Shown here: piece after piece, positions 7,276-13,940 of the stretch
Layout of the letters: each line of letters starts with the position of its first letter
Numbering within the stretch: the first letter of the stretch is position 1
Origin: Treponema sp.
Lineage (GTDB): Bacteria > Spirochaetota > Spirochaetia > Treponematales > Treponemataceae
Reading direction: 5' to 3'
Length of the DNA: 16,768 bases
Assembly: GCA_016297805.1 (NCBI GenBank)
Contig: JAEDFX010000046.1
Span: 1-16,768, forward strand
Made by a program: the position numbers and the translations under genes
The notes under the pieces: generated by a model
The model's input: only the letters and a program-made list of their open reading frames with translations
What the model was told of the DNA's origin: nothing
Databases searched by the model: none

Positions 7276-10176
7276 ATGTTCAAGATTCAGGTTGTTGATG
7301 GAAAATCATCTTTAGGTTTCGTTTGTGATAAGAACGAATTTTCTGGTGTAAAGAAAGTTGCTGGAATGGTTATGAAAGATGTTCAGCGGGTTTTTGGATT
7401 TGATCCAGAATTAATCACTGATGAAGGAACTGCTGTTTCTGATTTTAAGGCTCCAGTTGTAATTTTTGGAACAGTTGGTAAATCAGCAATTATTGAAGAA
7501 CTTGAAAAACAGGGCAAAATTGATTTTTCTAAAGTTCGTGGTAAGCGCGAAGTTTACGGATTTTATGTTTTAGACAATGCTCTTGTTATTGCCGGTTCTG
7601 AAAAACGTGGTACAGTTTATGGTCTTTTCCATCTTTCTGAACTGCTTGGAGTTTCTCCACTTGTTGACTGGGCTGATGTTCTTCCTGCTCATAAAGATTC
7701 ATTCGAATTAGCTGATGATAAAACCTTCATTTCAAAAGAACCAAGCGTACGTTTCCGCGGATTCTTTATTAATGATGAATGGCCTGCTTGTGGAAACTGG
7801 TGTAATCACAATTTTGGTGGCTTTAATGCAAAAATGTACGAGCATGTTTTTGAACTTTTGCTTCGTATGAAAGGAAACTATTTATGGCCTGCAATGTGGG
7901 CTGCTCGTTTTAGTGATGATGGTCCTGGTCTTGCAAATGCAGAACTGGCTGATGAGCTTGGTGTTGTAATGGGTGCATCTCATCATGAACCTTGTTGTCG
8001 TGCCGGTGAAGAATATAAATATCTTCGTGGACCTGGTTCAATTTATGGTGATGCATGGAATTTCCGCTCTAATGAAGCAGGAATTACAAAGTTCTGGGAA
8101 GATGGACTTAAACGCAGTGGTAAATTTGAAAATGTAATTACAGTTGGTATGCGTGGTGAAGCAGATACTGCAATTATGAAGAATGCAACTCTTGCTGATA
8201 ATATTGAACTTCTCCGTGATGTTCTTAAAACTCAGAATAATTTAATCCGCAAATATGTAAACGAAGATGTTCAGCAGGTTCCAAGAATGCTTGCCTTGTA
8301 TAAGGAAGTTGAACCTTACTTCTATGGTGATAAAAAAACAAAAGGCTTGATGGACAGTCCTGAACTTGAAGGCGTTACATTAATGCTTTGTGATGATAAT
8401 CACGGAAACCTTCGTACAGTTCCTACAGAAAAAATGCGCAGTCACAAAGGTGGCTATGGTATGTATTATCATTTTGACTACCATGGATCTCCTTTCAGCT
8501 TTGAATGGGTAAATACAACAGCTCTTCCAAAGGTTCGTGAACAGATGAGCGCGGCTTATGACTTTGGTATTCGTGATTTGTGGATTGTAAACATGGGTGA
8601 TGTTATGACAAATGAATTCCCATTATCATACTTCCTTGATCTGGCTTACGATTATGAACAGTTCGGCATTCATGAATCATCTTTGACTGCTTATACAGAA
8701 ACTTGGGTTGCACGTCAGTTCCCAACTTTGACTGATGAACAGCGTGTGGAAATCAACTATATCATTAATAATTATACAAAGCTGGCTCATACTCGCCGTA
8801 CAGAATGTTTGCAGCCAGATACATATCATCCTGTTAATTTTGGTGAAAGTGATGCAACTCTTGCTAAGGCAAATGATATTATTGCCCGTGCAGAAAAGCT
8901 TAAGGCTGAAATCCCTGCAGAAGCAATGCCAGGCTTCTTTATGCAGGTATTCTTTCCAGCTGTAGGAAATATGAACGTTCTTAGAATGCAGCTTTACAGT
9001 GGAAAAAATCGCTGGCTTGCAAGTCATGGTGCAGTAGCTGCCAACTGGTATGCTAAAAAAGTAAAAGAGTGTTATGACTATGACCAGAAGCTGGTTGATG
9101 AAGTTGATGTGATTGATAACGGTAAATTCTATGCTTCAGGCTGGTCTGAGCACTTTGGTTTCAAGAACTGGTGTGAAGCAGAAAGCCGCTATCCAACTTA
9201 TACTTACGTTGAACCAACTCGTAAGGGAAGAAATGTATTCTGGGTAGAAGGTTCGGAAATTACAACAAGTGGCCAGGACTGGACAAACCGCGTTCTTGAA
9301 TATGATGGATTTAAAAATCCTGAAACATCTCAGTTTAAGTTGAATATTGCTAACTGTAGTAAAACAGGAACTCCATATACAGTAACTTTTGTTAATGAAA
9401 AGAATCCTTCAGCTTTGTTCCTTTCTGCAAAAATTGAAAAACACGAAGCTTGCGATGAAAATGGAGTATCACAGATTGATGAGGTTGTTGTTTCAATTGA
9501 CCGTGAAAAACTGGCAAAGGCTTCTGTTAAGAAAGACACTCTTGTTATAGAAGCAAATGACGGACACGGAGCAGGAATTAAAGTATTTGTCGAAATTGAT
9601 GCTGAAGTTCCAAATTGTGATTATCCAAAGGGAACATTTGTTCAGACAGGAAATTACATCAGTATTGAAGCAGAACATTTTATTTTGCAGGATACAAACA
9701 TTACTACAGCTCAGTGGGAGGTTATTCCAGATTACGGAAAGACCTTGTCTGCAATTAAGGCATATCCTGTAATCAATACATATCCAAAAGGAAAAGATGC
9801 TCCATTTGTTGAATATAAATTTGCAGCTTTGGAAGATGGAGTTATGAGCTTTGATTTCTTCTTGAATCCATCTAACCCTGCATATAAAGATAACAAGTTG
9901 CAGTTTATTGCAGAAATCAATGGTGAAAAAATCTTGAAGGATGCAGTTGATCCTAAAGCATTTGCTGTTGGCGATAATCAGGAGCCTTGGGGACAGGATG
10001 TTACAAACAATATCCGCATTGCAACTGTTTACGGTGATTGTAAAAAAGGATTGAACTCTCTTAAGATTTATCCTGTTACACCAAATATTGTTCTGGAAAA
10101 AATCGTGATTTATCCAGCAAATCAGATAATGCCAGATTCATATCTTGGCGCACCAGAAACATATAGAGTAAAATAG
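7276..10176 (+). CDS. GH115 family glycosidase, probable xylan alpha-1,2-glucuronidase
   Basis: A 966-aa enzyme. GH115 members are inverting alpha-glucuronidases that remove (4-O-methyl)glucuronic acid side chains from xylan or xylo-oligosaccharides. Family motifs in order: an N-terminal alpha/beta domain ending in RGTVYGLFHLSELLGVSP (111-128), RFRGFFINDEWP (159-170), LLLRMKGNYLWPAMW (194-208), GMRGEADTAI (291-300) with Glu295 in the active-site region, LCDDNHGN (371-378), YYHFDYHG (397-404) and NMGDVMTNEFPLSYFLDLA (439-457). The C-terminal third (about 640-966) is beta-rich accessory sequence. There is no signal peptide, so it should act in the cytoplasm on imported oligosaccharides. The start has a good SD, AAGGGG at 7264-7269. 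An EamA transporter starts 4 bp after its stop. Family membership is firm; the precise substrate is inferred. Confidence 0.92.
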   Translation: MFKIQVVDGKSSLGFVCDKNEFSGVKKVAGMVMKDVQRVFGFDPELITDEGTAVSDFKAPVVIFGTVGKSAIIEELEKQGKIDFSKVRGKREVYGFYVLDNALVIAGSEKRGTVYGLFHLSELLGVSPLVDWADVLPAHKDSFELADDKTFISKEPSVRFRGFFINDEWPACGNWCNHNFGGFNAKMYEHVFELLLRMKGNYLWPAMWAARFSDDGPGLANAELADELGVVMGASHHEPCCRAGEEYKYLRGPGSIYGDAWNFRSNEAGITKFWEDGLKRSGKFENVITVGMRGEADTAIMKNATLADNIELLRDVLKTQNNLIRKYVNEDVQQVPRMLALYKEVEPYFYGDKKTKGLMDSPELEGVTLMLCDDNHGNLRTVPTEKMRSHKGGYGMYYHFDYHGSPFSFEWVNTTALPKVREQMSAAYDFGIRDLWIVNMGDVMTNEFPLSYFLDLAYDYEQFGIHESSLTAYTETWVARQFPTLTDEQRVEINYIINNYTKLAHTRRTECLQPDTYHPVNFGESDATLAKANDIIARAEKLKAEIPAEAMPGFFMQVFFPAVGNMNVLRMQLYSGKNRWLASHGAVAANWYAKKVKECYDYDQKLVDEVDVIDNGKFYASGWSEHFGFKNWCEAESRYPTYTYVEPTRKGRNVFWVEGSEITTSGQDWTNRVLEYDGFKNPETSQFKLNIANCSKTGTPYTVTFVNEKNPSALFLSAKIEKHEACDENGVSQIDEVVVSIDREKLAKASVKKDTLVIEANDGHGAGIKVFVEIDAEVPNCDYPKGTFVQTGNYISIEAEHFILQDTNITTAQWEVIPDYGKTLSAIKAYPVINTYPKGKDAPFVEYKFAALEDGVMSFDFFLNPSNPAYKDNKLQFIAEINGEKILKDAVDPKAFAVGDNQEPWGQDVTNNIRIATVYGDCKKGLNSLKIYPVTPNIVLEKIVIYPANQIMPDSYLGAPETYRVK

Positions 10177-10180
10177 CAGA

Positions 10181-11041
10181 ATGTACATCATTCTTACAGT
10201 TTTAGCAGGCATTCTTTGGGGATGCATTTCTCTCTTTCTTAAAACATTGGCCGCTGCGGGGCTTACCTCTTTACAGGTAATGATGCTCCGTGGTGTTTTG
10301 TCATCTTTAATACTATTTATTTTCTTATACATTAGGGACAGAGCTCTGCTTAAAATTCATCTGCGAGATTTGTGGATGTTTATTGGAACTGGAATAATCA
10401 GTCTTACATTTTTTTCGTTGTGTTATTTTAAATCGATTCTTGAGATAGGAACTTCTGTGGCTGTTATACTTTTGTATACATCTCCAATTTTTATACTGAT
10501 AATGTCTCTGTTTTTGTTTGGAGAAAAAATCAATCTGATAAAAATCGTAGCTTTAGTTATGACCTTTACAGGATGTGTTCTGGTGGCTGGAATAGGTACT
10601 GGCAATGCAATTACGGTAAAAGGTTTTTTGATAGGCCTGTGTGCTGGTTTTGGTTATGCTTTGTATTCAATTTTTAGTCGTTATGCTTTGAGAAAATACA
10701 ATTCCTGGACGGTAACTTTTTATACATTTGTTTTTTCGGGACTTAGTTTGATTCCATTTGTTCATGTGGAACAGCTGCCTTCTGTAATGTCGGGTAAGGT
10801 GTGGATTTTTGCATTGGGAATATCAATTTTTTGTACGGTGCTTCCATATATATGCTATACATTCGGACTCAGTGGGTTAGAAACAGGAACTGCAGCGATT
10901 CTAGTTACTGTGGAGCCTCTTGTGGGGACTTTAATAGGGGTTCTTGTATGGGGGGAAGAAGTTTCCGTTTCGAAGATTATAGGAATCGTTTTAATTTTTG
11001 CAGCTGTGATTATGCTAGGACTTGTACCTTCCAAAAAATGA
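10181..11041 (+). CDS. EamA/DMT-superfamily transporter
   Basis: A 286-aa integral membrane protein with about ten hydrophobic helices arranged as two EamA repeats (roughly 1-137 and 146-282). The first opens with ILAGILWG-type sequence (LAGILWGCISLFLKTLAAAG). Each repeat ends with the family's P-x-hydrophobic/GE pattern: LYTSPIFILIMSLFLFGEKIN and VEPLVGTLIGVLVWGEEVS. Drug/metabolite transporters of this class move small metabolites such as amino acids or sugars, often as exporters; the substrate cannot be read from sequence. The ATG is 4 bp after the GH115 stop and has no good SD, so it is probably translationally coupled. Co-transcription suggests, but does not show, a link with glucuronic acid or its catabolites. 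Confidence 0.88.
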   Translation: MYIILTVLAGILWGCISLFLKTLAAAGLTSLQVMMLRGVLSSLILFIFLYIRDRALLKIHLRDLWMFIGTGIISLTFFSLCYFKSILEIGTSVAVILLYTSPIFILIMSLFLFGEKINLIKIVALVMTFTGCVLVAGIGTGNAITVKGFLIGLCAGFGYALYSIFSRYALRKYNSWTVTFYTFVFSGLSLIPFVHVEQLPSVMSGKVWIFALGISIFCTVLPYICYTFGLSGLETGTAAILVTVEPLVGTLIGVLVWGEEVSVSKIIGIVLIFAAVIMLGLVPSKK

Positions 11042-11083
11042 AGAATCAAATAAATAGAGTTTTTGCAAAAAAACTCGAGACTT

Positions 11084-11115
11084 AAAAAGATGGCGAAATT
11101 TTAGCCATCTATTTT
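11084..11115. terminator. Bidirectional intrinsic terminator between the EamA and J-domain genes
   Basis: AGATGGC (11089-11095) pairs with GCCATCT (11104-11110) around an 8-nt loop. On the plus strand it is followed by ATTTT. On the minus strand it is followed by TTTTT (plus-strand A run 11084-11088), so it serves both convergent transcripts. A separate A/T-rich hairpin, GAGTTTTT with AAAAACTC, lies just upstream at 11058-11076. Confidence 0.8.
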
Positions 11116-11122
11116 AATCCTT

Positions 11123-11701
11123 CTATTTCTTAACTCTAATCAATCCTCTAACAGCTTCTGTTATTCCTTTAATACCATTTATCATTACTCCAAGGCAGAT
11201 AAAAAATCCAAATGGGATGAAAAAGGAAATGCGGAACATAAAAATTGCAAAAAAAGTCTGCAAAGCTTTTGTAAATAACAATGACCAATAATCACTGCGC
11301 TTGTAATTATAGCTTCTGCGGTTTTCATATTGAGTGTAATTTCTGTCAGAATTTTGAGTCTGCTGATTTCTCTCGTTTTGCTGAGCCCCTCCGAACCATT
11401 CCCAGAAATTCTCATCACCAAAAGGATTCTGATATGTGTACTGATACTGTCTTTGAGACTGTTGAGAATTACTACTGTTTGAATAAGAAGAATCTGTGGA
11501 GTAGCCTAAATCATAATTACGGCGTTTTGCTTCATCACCAAGTACATCATAAGCGGCACTAATCTGTTTGAATTTTTCTTCGGCTTCTGCATTTCCCTGG
11601 TTTCTGTCTGGATGATATTTAAATGCCAGCGATCTGTAAGCTTTTTTAATTTCATCTGCAGTAGCAGTTTTTGGCACACCTAAAATTTCGTAGTAGTTCA
11701 T
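11123..11701 (-). CDS. Short membrane-anchored J-domain (DnaJ-like) protein
   Basis: A 192-aa protein when started at ATG 11701 (MNYYEILGVPKTA), where the J domain begins; a frame 19 codons longer lacks any support. The J domain covers residues 1-66 with the essential HPD at 30-32, which stimulates DnaK ATPase activity. The zinc-finger and substrate-binding domains of true DnaJ are missing. Residues 68-137 are a low-complexity linker rich in Ser, Gln, Asn and Tyr. Residues about 141-178 are strongly hydrophobic (LLFTKALQTFFAIFMFRISFF, then IPFGFFICLGVMI) and should form one or two membrane spans. It is therefore a specialised type III J protein that would recruit DnaK to the membrane. No SD is evident. 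It follows tyrS, but a terminator separates the two. Confidence 0.87.
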   Translation of the reverse strand: MNYYEILGVPKTATADEIKKAYRSLAFKYHPDRNQGNAEAEEKFKQISAAYDVLGDEAKRRNYDLGYSTDSSYSNSSNSQQSQRQYQYTYQNPFGDENFWEWFGGAQQNERNQQTQNSDRNYTQYENRRSYNYKRSDYWSLLFTKALQTFFAIFMFRISFFIPFGFFICLGVMINGIKGITEAVRGLIRVKK

Positions 11702-11737
11702 ACTTATAAAATAATAATAATGAGGATTTGTTACAAG

Positions 11738-11776
11738 AAAAAAAAGAGCCACAGACAAAAATTATCTGTGACTCTT
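11738..11776 (-). terminator. Intrinsic terminator of tyrS
   Basis: On the minus strand, AAGAGTCACAGA (11776-11765) pairs with TCTGTGGCTCTT (11755-11744), with one G-U pair, around a 9-nt loop. An eight-T run follows (plus-strand A run 11738-11745). It is strong and correctly placed about 30 bp after the tyrS stop. Confidence 0.9.
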
Positions 11777-11804
11777 ATCTGTGTTCATCTGCGTTTATCT
11801 GGGG
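11764..11804. repeat. Short phased ATCTG repeat after tyrS
   Basis: Four ATCTG units begin at 11764, 11777, 11787 and 11797, spaced 13, 10 and 10 bp, with similar T/G-rich spacers. In tyrS orientation they read as CAGAT(A/G)A units spaced about one helical turn apart. The array starts within 3 bp of the tyrS stop, and its last unit forms part of the terminator stem. Confidence 0.6.
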
Positions 11805-13037
11805 TTACACTTCAGCAATAAAGTACTTTTTCTTACCGCGACGGATGATAATGATTTTACCTTCTAAAGCCTGAGATTTTTCAAGAACCTTAGCAGGATC
11901 ATTTACTGTTTCACCGTTGATTGTGATTGCGTTTCCTGTAATGAATTCACGGGCTTCACGTTTTGATGATGCAATCTTATTATTTACGAGTACATCTACC
12001 AATGGAAGTTCTTCTTCATACTTGAATGTTGGAACACCCTTCATTCCAGTCATAATGTCGCTTACAGCCAATTCTTTGAAATCACCTGCAAACAATTTTT
12101 CTGAAACTTTTACAGCATTATCAGCTTCTTCTGCACCGTGAAGATCTTTTACAATCTGCCAAGCCAGAGTTTTCTGTGCAATACGTTTTTCTGGAGCGGC
12201 CTGATGTTCTGCGTAAATCTTTTCAATTTCTTCTTTAGAAAGGAATGTGAATACTTTAAGATATTCCAAAACCTTAGAATCATCAGCGTTAATAAGGTAC
12301 TGGTAAATTGCGTAAGGAGCTGTTTTTTCTTTGTTCAACCACAAAGCGTTTCCCTCAGATTTACCGAATTTCTTTCCAGTTGCATCCAAAATCAAAGGCA
12401 TTGTGAAAGCGTAAGCAGAACCATCAACGACCTTGCGAATCAAGTCTACACCAGTTGTAATGTTTCCCCACTGGTCTGAACCTGCAACCTGCATAATAAC
12501 TTTCTTTTCCTGGAAAAGGTGAAGGAAGTCGTAACCCTGCAAAAGCATGTAAGAGAATTCTGCAAAAGTAATACCAGTTTCCAAACGGCGGCGGATAATA
12601 TCTTTATCCAGCATGTAGTTTACGTTTATGTATTTACCGATGTCGCGGAGGAAGTTCAAGAATGTGTAATCCTTTGTCCATTCGTAGTTATCAACTAATT
12701 CAGCCTGTGGAACGATTGACTGAACCTGAGCACGAATTCCGTTGATGTTTTTATTTACTGTTTCTTCGCTGATGATTTCACGTTCAGCTGTTGGACGAGG
12801 GTCACCAATACGGCCTGTTGCACCACCACAAAGCAAGATTGGGTGATGGCCTGCATTAGCAAGACGTTTTGCCATACAAAGTGAAGAGTAGTGTCCAATG
12901 TGCAATGAATCTGCTGTTGGGTCAGTTCCCCAGTAGAATGCGAAAGATGGACCATCAAGTACCTTCTGCAATTCATTCTCATCACCTGCAACGTCTTTAA
13001 TAAGACCGCGCCATTTCAAATCTTCATAAAGTGTCAT
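11805..13037 (-). CDS. tyrS: Tyrosyl-tRNA synthetase
   Basis: A 410-aa class I synthetase that charges tRNA-Tyr. Seen in order: the HIGH box at 46-49 within TADSLHIGHYSSL, GGATGRIGDP (71-80), the tyrosine-pocket region GITFAEFSYMLLQGYDF (155-171), QVAGSDQWGNITTG (183-196), the class I second signature KFGKS (223-227), and a C-terminal S4 RNA-binding domain (about 345-405; LPLVDVLVNNKIASSKREAREFI). Length and motifs are those of a complete TyrRS of the bacterial type. The start at 13037 has GAGGT on the minus strand (13046-13042) just upstream. Only 4 nt further upstream is the U-run of an intrinsic terminator, so transcripts must read through that hairpin, consistent with attenuation by the Tyr-codon-rich leader that precedes it. 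Confidence 0.98.
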   Translation of the reverse strand: MTLYEDLKWRGLIKDVAGDENELQKVLDGPSFAFYWGTDPTADSLHIGHYSSLCMAKRLANAGHHPILLCGGATGRIGDPRPTAEREIISEETVNKNINGIRAQVQSIVPQAELVDNYEWTKDYTFLNFLRDIGKYINVNYMLDKDIIRRRLETGITFAEFSYMLLQGYDFLHLFQEKKVIMQVAGSDQWGNITTGVDLIRKVVDGSAYAFTMPLILDATGKKFGKSEGNALWLNKEKTAPYAIYQYLINADDSKVLEYLKVFTFLSKEEIEKIYAEHQAAPEKRIAQKTLAWQIVKDLHGAEEADNAVKVSEKLFAGDFKELAVSDIMTGMKGVPTFKYEEELPLVDVLVNNKIASSKREAREFITGNAITINGETVNDPAKVLEKSQALEGKIIIIRRGKKKYFIAEV

Positions 13038-13050
13038 ATATACCTCGAAT

Positions 13051-13081
13051 AAAAAAAAGACCTTCCGTTTTCGGAAGGTCT
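13051..13081 (-). terminator. Attenuator-type terminator in the tyrS leader
   Basis: A perfect 10-bp stem, AGACCTTCCG on one side and CGGAAGGTCT on the other (13081-13072 with 13067-13058), with a four-base loop, is followed on the minus strand by eight T (13058-13051). The U-run ends 4 nt before the tyrS SD, leaving no room for another promoter, so it controls read-through from upstream into tyrS. It may also end the infA message. Confidence 0.9.
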
Positions 13082-13115
13082 GTAATTACTTAATTATTAG
13101 TAATACAAAATCACA

Positions 13116-13220
13116 CTATTGTGTAACTTCCGAAGCCGTAGAGAGAAAATTATAGCTACAATAAAGGTATACCAACATAGAGGAATAGATTTTCTGTGCC
13201 CAACGGACTGTGTGATTCAT
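13116..13220 (-). CDS. Candidate Tyr-rich leader peptide of tyrS, 34 aa
   Basis: Starting at ATG 13220, 19 bp after the infA stop, a 34-codon frame ends with TAG at 13118-13116. It contains four Tyr codons, at residues 12, 18, 20 and 23, the last three packed in LVYLYCSYNF. AGG about 10 bp before the ATG could serve as SD. In the last third, codons 29-32 contain TTCGGAAG (13134-13127), which is perfectly complementary to CTTCCGAA in the 5' arm and loop of the downstream terminator. This is the arrangement of a ribosome-stalling leader peptide: scarce Tyr-tRNA would stall ribosomes around codons 18-23, free the antiterminator segment and allow tyrS transcription. Seen directly: the frame, codons and complementarity. 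The regulatory role is inferred; chance Tyr codons in AT-rich DNA are the main alternative. Confidence 0.6.
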   Translation of the reverse strand: MNHTVRWAQKIYSSMLVYLYCSYNFLSTASEVTQ

Positions 13221-13239
13221 TTTTGTAATACCTGAAAAA

Positions 13240-13458
13240 TTAGCGTTCGCGGAAAACGATTCTTCCCTTATTCAAATCATAAGGTGAAAGTTCAACTTTT
13301 ACACTGTCACCAGGAACAATTCTGATGTAGTGCTTTCTCATCTTACCAGAAAGGTGAGCCAAAATAACATGTCCGCCCTGTAATTCTACGCGGAATGTTG
13401 TGTTAGGAAGTGCTTCTTTTACAATTCCTTCAACTTCAATCGCTTCTTCTTTTGCCAT
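13240..13458 (-). CDS. infA: Translation initiation factor IF-1
   Basis: A 72-aa protein from ATG 13458 (MAKEEAIEVEGIVKEALPNTTF), the invariant IF-1 start; a frame nine codons longer upstream is discounted because IF-1 is 71-73 aa and AAGGA (minus strand, about 13468-13463) sits properly before this ATG. The OB-fold motifs FRVELQGGHVILAHLSGKMRKHYIRI, GDSVKVELSPYDLNKGRI and the C-terminal VFRER are all present. IF-1 binds the 30S A site during initiation. It precedes the tyrS leader with no terminator between, so infA and the tyrS attenuator probably share a transcript. Confidence 0.98.
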   Translation of the reverse strand: MAKEEAIEVEGIVKEALPNTTFRVELQGGHVILAHLSGKMRKHYIRIVPGDSVKVELSPYDLNKGRIVFRER

Positions 13459-13473
13459 AGTTTTCCTTTTCAA

Positions 13474-13479
13474 ATTATA
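13474..13479 (-). promoter_or_regulatory. -10 element for infA
   Basis: TATAAT on the minus strand lies 15 bp before the infA ATG. The position 17 bp further upstream is only A-rich, so no consensus -35 is seen. The -10 is divergent from the promoter proposed for the DksA-like gene. Confidence 0.45.
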
Positions 13480-13492
13480 ATGCAAAATTTAT

Positions 13493-13521
13493 TTGTTTTT
13501 TTGGGAATTTGCATTTATATT
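13493..13521 (+). promoter_or_regulatory. Possible promoter for the DksA-like gene
   Basis: TTGTTT (13493-13498), a 17-bp spacer and TATATT (13516-13521). A better -35-like TTGACA at 13544-13549 has no usable -10, since the matching position falls on the SD; it is part of a small hairpin instead. Confidence 0.45.
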
Positions 13522-13541
13522 AGTATATACAAAACATCTGA

Positions 13542-13557
13542 ACTTGACAACTCAAGT
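13542..13557 (+). repeat. 6-bp hairpin in the leader of the DksA-like gene
   Basis: ACTTGA (13542-13547) and TCAAGT (13552-13557) are perfect inverted copies around CAAC. It lies 14 bp before the SD GGGAGG (13572-13577) and could be an operator or a leader hairpin. Confidence 0.4.
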
Positions 13558-13583
13558 AAAAAAACGTTTATGGGAGGTAGCAA

Positions 13584-13940
13584 ATGGATCAGGCTTTTCT
13601 TGATGAAATGAAAGGAAAACTTCTTGAACAGCGAAGCACCTTATTGGCATCTTTGGCAGAGCAGAGTGAAGACATGCGAGATTTGGTAAAGACTGTTGAT
13701 TCAGGTGATGAGGCTGATGTTGCATCTGATGTAATTGATAGAAATGTATTGACTGCTCTTGGTACGCAGGACGCAAACAGATTACAGCAGATTAATAATG
13801 CAATTGACAGAATTAATCAGAATAAATTTGGACGCTGTGTATTGTGCGGAAAAGAAATCCCACGAGAGCGATTGGAAATTTTGCCTTATACATTGATGTG
13901 CATTTCTTGTGCTAGCGCAGAAGAAAGACGCAATCGTTAA
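13584..13940 (+). CDS. dksA: TraR/DksA-family RNA polymerase-binding regulator
   Basis: A 118-aa protein with a strong SD, GGGAGG (13572-13577). Residues 1-80 are helical coiled-coil-like sequence with the acidic tip motif DEADVA (42-47), matching the D-x-x-D-x-A of DksA that reaches the polymerase active site through the secondary channel. A C4 zinc finger follows: Cys85/Cys88 (CVLC) and Cys106/Cys109 (CISC). DksA acts with ppGpp to adjust rRNA and amino-acid gene promoters. At 118 aa it is shorter than E. coli DksA (151 aa) and is of the common short DksA/TraR type, so the dksA symbol is by family. It converges with the PHP phosphatase gene: the two stop codons overlap by 3 bases. Confidence 0.9.
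   Translation: MDQAFLDEMKGKLLEQRSTLLASLAEQSEDMRDLVKTVDSGDEADVASDVIDRNVLTALGTQDANRLQQINNAIDRINQNKFGRCVLCGKEIPRERLEILPYTLMCISCASAEERRNR

Larger units (their letters stand above)
13048..13239 (-). promoter_or_regulatory. Structured tyrS leader, probable transcription attenuator
   Basis: The whole infA-tyrS interval folds extensively on the minus strand. A closing inverted repeat (13210-13230 with 13101-13116) encloses the leader peptide frame. Inner pairings include AGAAAAT with ATTTTCT, and CCGT with ACGG. A hairpin at 13082-13106 lies between the antiterminator segment and the terminator and would bring them together. The alternatives of TTCGGAAG with CTTCCGAA versus the 10-bp terminator make a two-state switch. 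No canonical T-box sequence was found. A free small RNA ending at this terminator is a less favoured alternative. Confidence 0.6.

Noticed and set aside
8677..9027. 116-aa frame opposite the GH115 gene
   Set aside because: Antisense shadow of a conserved coding region, with a Cys/Ser/Ile-rich composition typical of such artefacts.
11058..11076. Second terminator after the EamA gene
   Set aside because: The GAGTTTTT/AAAAACTC hairpin is A/T-rich and lacks a following T-run; the hairpin at 11084-11115 is the convincing terminator.
12138..12479. 113-aa plus-strand frame inside tyrS
   Set aside because: Antisense to TyrRS catalytic motifs, without SD or domain support.
13048..13231. 6S RNA gene
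   Set aside because: The long hairpin and downstream terminator give a 6S-like outline, but no promoter was found just before it, and the Tyr-rich frame plus antiterminator explains the region better. Kept only as an alternative.
13048..13239. T-box riboswitch in the tyrS leader
   Set aside because: The conserved T-box antiterminator sequence (AGGGTGGNACCGCG-like) is absent. A UGGU occurs near 13172, but it lies far upstream, is not flanked by the conserved bases and does not overlap the terminator pairing.
13544..13549. TTGACA as -35 of the DksA-like gene
   Set aside because: The -10 position at 17 bp would overlap the SD and start the transcript past the ribosome binding site.
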